Part shown: positions 49,596-53,072 of the stretch, one piece after another
Position numbering within the stretch: the stretch's first letter is position 1
How the letters are laid out: each line of letters begins with the position of its first letter
DNA from: an uncultured Nostocoides sp.
GTDB lineage: Bacteria > Actinomycetota > Actinomycetes > Actinomycetales > Dermatophilaceae
NCBI GenBank assembly: GCA_937907685.1
Contig: CALCXF010000146.1
Coordinates: 1-53,072, forward strand
DNA length: 53,072 nt
Direction of reading: 5' to 3'
The notes under the pieces: model-generated
The model's database searches: none
The model's input: the letters and a program-made list of their open reading frames with translations, nothing else
What the model was told of the DNA's origin: nothing
Translations under genes and position numbers: made by a program

Positions 49596-50342
49596 TCACG
49601 CCGAGGACACAGGGCGGCGCACGACGTACAAGTACGAGGTGAACGGAGGCCCGGCCATCGGCTCTTCCGTCACGGCCAGCACCTCGGCACCGGCCCCTCG
49701 GAGGAGGGCCAGGACGCGCCGCCGACGCATCGTGTGGAACTCCATGACTGCCCGGTACCCGTGACGGCGCCTCCGGTAGACGTTCTGCACGCGGTTGGGG
49801 AGACGCCTGAGGAGGCCGACGGGCGAGAGGTCGGCGTGGCTCGGCAGCGTGAACGCGGCGATGCCGCCCGGTGTGAGCACCCTCAGGAACTCCCGTAGGT
49901 ACGCGGTTTTGACGTCGTTGGGAACGTGCTGGAGGACCACGACACTGAGGACGAGGTCGAAGTGCCCGTCGGGAAAGGGACGGAGGTCGGCGCCATCGAC
50001 GAGGTGGTAGGACACCCGGTCGGCGTGGCGGTTGTGGCTGCGCGCCAGCTCCACCATGGATGCCGCGATGTCGACACCGTGGACCTCCTGGACGTGATCA
50101 GCGAGCGCCTGGGTCAGGCGTCCGGCACCGCACCCAACGTCCAGGGCCCGCCCGTGCGGCGGAACGGTTCCCCCTGCGCGCGTCACCTCACGGAGCACGT
50201 CCGCCACCTGCGCGCGACCGGTGGCGAAGAACTCGTCGACGGACCAACGGTTCCCGCGGAACTCGGGGTACGCGAGCACGGCCCAGAGGGGGTCGACCCG
50301 ACCCAGGTCATCCCAGTTGTGTCTGAGATCGTCGAGTCGCAT
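49596..50342 (-). CDS. Class I SAM-dependent methyltransferase
   Basis: A 248-residue protein with GRALDVGCGAGRLTQALADH (motif I, about 67-86), VHGVDIAASMVELARSHN, and FDLVLSVVVLQHVP. The C-terminal part is basic (YRRRRHGYRAVMEF). The N-terminal WDDLGRVDPLWAVLAYPEFR is seen in methyltransferases of sugar and cell-wall clusters. It faces away from the DUF3367 gene with a shared promoter region. Confidence 0.88.
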   Translation of the reverse strand: MRLDDLRHNWDDLGRVDPLWAVLAYPEFRGNRWSVDEFFATGRAQVADVLREVTRAGGTVPPHGRALDVGCGAGRLTQALADHVQEVHGVDIAASMVELARSHNRHADRVSYHLVDGADLRPFPDGHFDLVLSVVVLQHVPNDVKTAYLREFLRVLTPGGIAAFTLPSHADLSPVGLLRRLPNRVQNVYRRRRHGYRAVMEFHTMRRRRVLALLRGAGAEVLAVTEEPMAGPPFTSYLYVVRRPVSSA

Positions 50343-50386
50343 GATCCGTCCGAAGGGTTCTCGCGACCGCTCGCCGCGCGTCGCGT

Positions 50387-50396
50387 TACATTATCC
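50387..50396. promoter_or_regulatory. Overlapping divergent -10 elements
   Basis: TACATT (50387-50392, plus strand) and GATAAT (minus strand, 50391-50396) overlap in one A/T-rich patch between the methyltransferase and the DUF3367 gene. The plus-strand start would be near 50399, giving a 30-base leader with GGAGG. Confidence 0.45.
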
Positions 50397-50428
50397 GCCA
50401 CCCCATCGGCGCTGACGGAGGATCGGAC

Positions 50429-53072
50429 ATTCACACCCTGTCACGAGGTCGCCGAGCCGGCTCCGAGCAGCTCGTCGTGCTCGTGCTCTCCGTGGCTCTG
50501 GCGGTGGTCCTCCTCGCGAACGACTGGGGGATCCTGACGCCGGACACCAAGCCGGAGATCTTTCTCGCGCCCTGGGAGACGGCGACGCGGTTCGCGGCCA
50601 CCTGGCTCGAGACCTCGGCTCTCGGTGCTGGGAACTTCAACGTCGGCGTCGCGCCCGTGGCCGCCGTCCTCGGTCTCCTGGAGCTCCCGGGAACCCCGGC
50701 GTGGCTGGCCATGCGGGTGTGGAAGCTCGCTCTGTTGCTGCTCGCCGGGTGGGGCGCCCGTCGTCTGTACCGGGACCTGACGTCGGGCTCGTCCGCTGAC
50801 ATGGCAGCGGCCAGGGTCGCGGCGTCCGTCGTCTACGTGGCCAACCCCTACGTCATCGTGGGGGGAGGGACGACGCCCACTCTGCTGCCGTACGCCCTGA
50901 CCCCGTGGTTGGCTCTCACCACCCTGCGAGCGGTGCGTGGCGGATCGTGGCGGACGGCGGCCCCCGCGGCCCTGGTTGTCATCGCTTCCAGTGGACTCAA
51001 TGCGGGTGTCGCGACCGCCTTCAGCCTGCTGGTCCTCGGACCCGTCGCCCTCCACGCCGCCGTCGTCGAGCGGCACCGGGTGCGAGCCATCCTGGTGGCC
51101 GCCCTCCGGATAGGCACGCTCGTGACCGCCATGTCGGCCTACTGGTTGGTCCCGGCCCTCTCGGCCGTCTCCCTCGGCGAGGGGATAGCGGCCACCACGG
51201 AGAGTCTCGAGGCCATCAACAGCACGAACTCGGGAGCGGAGGTCCTTCGAGGCCTGGGATTCTGGCCACTCTACGGCGGTGACGCCACGGGAGCCTTCGT
51301 CCCCAGCCACCGCGTCTTCGTCGAGAACACCATCGTCGGGGTGCTGTCGTTCGGCTGGCCCGTGCTCGCCGTGGTCGGCGCGCGACTGTCCCGGCACCCC
51401 GCCCGGCTGCTCGCGGCGGCGTCCGTCGTCGTCGGGGTCGTCGTGATGCTCGGGTCGTTCCCTGCCAACGACCCCACGCCGTGGGGGCGCCTCTCGGCGT
51501 GGCTGCTCGAGTCCGTGCCCGGGGCCCTGGCGTTGCGCACGACCAACAAGGCCGGCCCGGTGCCCTGGGTGGGCCTCGCGATCCTCGTCGGCCTGGGCGC
51601 GGCAGCCCTTCCCGGCGCCGTCCGTTCCGCGGCGGCGCGCCGCCGGAGAGGGCGCGTCCGTGGCGCGCGCACCGTCTGGCGCGTGGCCACGGTGGTCAGC
51701 GGAGCCGGACTGGTCGCCGTCGCGGCGGCGTCCACCGCACCGGCGTTCACCGGTGACCTCTACCCCGTGCGCATGAGGATCCCCGCGTACTGGGAGCAGG
51801 TGGCGGCTGACGTCAATGCACGACCGGGGGCGGGGCGGGTCCTGACGGTCCCCGGGGTCGATCTGTCCCGCTACACATGGGGCTACACGGGGCCCGACGA
51901 GCTGGGAGGCTTTCTCTTCCAGCGCCCCTCGACACACCGGTCGACGACCCCCGCTGGCAGCGTCTTCGCGGGCGAGCTCACGGCCGAGGTCGACCAGCGG
52001 CTCCAGTCGGGGCCACTGCCCTCCGGGACCGTCTCGGCAATCGCGCGCCACCTGGGAGCGGGTGATGTCGTGGGTCGCTACGACCTCGTGGGGCTGGGGC
52101 CCACGGGGACCCTCGTCGACCGCACCCTGGCGGACGATCCGGGGCTTGAGGGGAGTCGCGCCTTCGGCCCGGCACAGCCGGACGGTGGACCCGGTGTTGC
52201 GGTGCGCGTTTCGTCGGTTCCGGGGATCGGCACCGAGCGAGGGGCATCTGCCCGGCCGGCCGAGCAGACATTGGTGCCCGACGGGGCCGGGGGCGTGCTG
52301 CCCGAGCTCGTCTCAGCCGGCCTGAGCGACCGTGGACGGCCCAGTGTGCTCGCCGGCACGCTCACCGACGAGGCTCTCCACGACACCCTGGTGGCGGGTG
52401 GGCGGATCGTCCTCACGGACGGCAACCGCCGCCAGGAGTGGGGCAGCCACAGTCCGGTCGCGACCGGCCCGCTGATGGGCGCCACCGAACAACCGGTCAG
52501 CACGCGGGCGGTGCTCGGCCCAGCCGAGCAAACCGTCCGGGTGGTCCGGGGAAACGCCACAGTGGGGGCCTTCGGTGCTCCCATGGCGTTCGGTCCCTTC
52601 CCGACGGAGGATCCGTATCGCGCCTTCGACGGCGACCGGACCACGTCCTGGCGATTCGGCAACGCTGGTTCGTGGGCGGGCCGCGGGCTTGCGGTGCACC
52701 TCAGCGCGACTCTTCCGGTTGGCATCGTGTCGGTGCAGGTCGTCAACGATGGTGGCAACGCCATCACTCGTGTGCGGGTGACCGCTCGTGGCGCTGGCAC
52801 CGAGCGGAGCTCGGAGGTCGTTGTCGAGCCGTGGGCGACGTTCCCGGCGACCGTCGACCTCGGTGGCGTGCCTGCCCGCGAGGTCCTCGTCGAAGTCGTG
52901 GGAGCCACGACCCCGAACATCGGTCCTCTCGGCATCTCCGAGGTCGAGCTGCCGGGGGTCGTCATCGCCGCCTCCGCACGCACCCCCCGGGCGCTCCCCG
53001 AGGAACTGGCCGGCTGGACCGGAGACCGGGCCGGCCTGCTCGCCGAGACACCCGTCGACGTGCTCCTGAACC
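50429..53072 (+). CDS. DUF3367 / AftD-like arabinofuranosyltransferase, 3'-truncated by the window
   Basis: A large GT-C membrane glycosyltransferase; about 881 codons are visible and the end is outside. The first helix is LVVLVLSVALAVVLLAND, followed by ILTPDTKPEIFLAPWETA, the acidic lumenal loop of the alpha-(1-3)-arabinofuranosyltransferase family. More helices run to about residue 440. A soluble extracytoplasmic region follows, with a discoidin-like segment (PYRAFDGDRTTSWRFGN, about 730). The donor would be decaprenyl-phospho-arabinose by family analogy. No ATG, GTG or TTG precedes the first helix in this frame; ATT at 50429 has GGAGG (50417-50421) at seven bases and the -10 fits. GTG at 50477 would cut into the helix. 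Confidence 0.75.
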   Translation, partial: MHTLSRGRRAGSEQLVVLVLSVALAVVLLANDWGILTPDTKPEIFLAPWETATRFAATWLETSALGAGNFNVGVAPVAAVLGLLELPGTPAWLAMRVWKLALLLLAGWGARRLYRDLTSGSSADMAAARVAASVVYVANPYVIVGGGTTPTLLPYALTPWLALTTLRAVRGGSWRTAAPAALVVIASSGLNAGVATAFSLLVLGPVALHAAVVERHRVRAILVAALRIGTLVTAMSAYWLVPALSAVSLGEGIAATTESLEAINSTNSGAEVLRGLGFWPLYGGDATGAFVPSHRVFVENTIVGVLSFGWPVLAVVGARLSRHPARLLAAASVVVGVVVMLGSFPANDPTPWGRLSAWLLESVPGALALRTTNKAGPVPWVGLAILVGLGAAALPGAVRSAAARRRRGRVRGARTVWRVATVVSGAGLVAVAAASTAPAFTGDLYPVRMRIPAYWEQVAADVNARPGAGRVLTVPGVDLSRYTWGYTGPDELGGFLFQRPSTHRSTTPAGSVFAGELTAEVDQRLQSGPLPSGTVSAIARHLGAGDVVGRYDLVGLGPTGTLVDRTLADDPGLEGSRAFGPAQPDGGPGVAVRVSSVPGIGTERGASARPAEQTLVPDGAGGVLPELVSAGLSDRGRPSVLAGTLTDEALHDTLVAGGRIVLTDGNRRQEWGSHSPVATGPLMGATEQPVSTRAVLGPAEQTVRVVRGNATVGAFGAPMAFGPFPTEDPYRAFDGDRTTSWRFGNAGSWAGRGLAVHLSATLPVGIVSVQVVNDGGNAITRVRVTARGAGTERSSEVVVEPWATFPATVDLGGVPAREVLVEVVGATTPNIGPLGISEVELPGVVIAASARTPRALPEELAGWTGDRAGLLAETPVDVLLN

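Overview
The window is a high-GC chromosomal segment from an actinomycete. GTG starts are common, many genes seem to be leaderless, and the order pyrD-pyrF-mihF-gmk-rpoZ-coaBC-metK-priA-fmt-rsmB-rpe and hisI-trpE-trpCBA-lgt-gltBD-pyk is typical of Actinomycetota. Gene content (mihF, an ANTAR regulator after pyk, an FMN riboswitch with a PnuC-type riboflavin carrier, paired DivIVA-like coiled-coil proteins) points to Micrococcales, perhaps the Intrasporangiaceae group; the family is an inference.

Layout. 1-5429: 3' part of carB, then pyrK-like, pyrD and pyrF, a stop/start-overlapping pyrimidine operon. 5537-8016: mihF, gmk, rpoZ, coaBC. 8059-10781 (minus): two tandem coiled-coil proteins of DivIVA/FilP type. 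10900-18143: metK, priA, a 52-codon remnant of def, fmt, rsmB, rpe and a pentapeptide-repeat protein. 18250-18717 (minus): DUF4231-like membrane protein. 18875-19869: FMN riboswitch and ribM. 19925-21542: hisE, hisG, PH-domain protein. 21575-22815: ArsR regulator with an SRPBCC/DinB fusion. 22805-24675 (minus): P-loop kinase and MFS transporter. 24709-34188: hisF, Pr6Pr membrane protein, hisI, trpE, two small membrane proteins, trpC, trpB, trpA, MauE/DoxX, DsbA-like protein, lgt. 34290-41916: gltB, gltD, pyk. 41957-44626: tRNA-Leu(CAA) abutting an ANTAR response regulator, DUF554, GNAT and a thioesterase. 44646-47318: polA. 47275-53072: start of a cell-surface polysaccharide region (flippase, FkbM methyltransferase, class I methyltransferase, and a DUF3367/AftD-like arabinofuranosyltransferase cut by the window end).

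Most of this is core metabolism: UMP synthesis, guanylate and CoA synthesis, AdoMet, translation initiation, parts of His and Trp synthesis, glutamate synthase and the last step of glycolysis. trpD, trpG, a separate trpF and the rest of the his genes are not here.

The less ordinary signals are: an 83-bp inverted-repeat element present twice, once intergenic and once read through in frame inside coaBC; a def gene reduced to its two ends; a tRNA whose 3' end lies one base before the start codon of the ANTAR regulator; a DUF3367 gene whose best-placed start is ATT; and a consistent TANNNT-(5 to 8 nt)-start-codon arrangement marking leaderless genes. I found no CRISPR array, insertion sequence, prophage or clearly new defence system.
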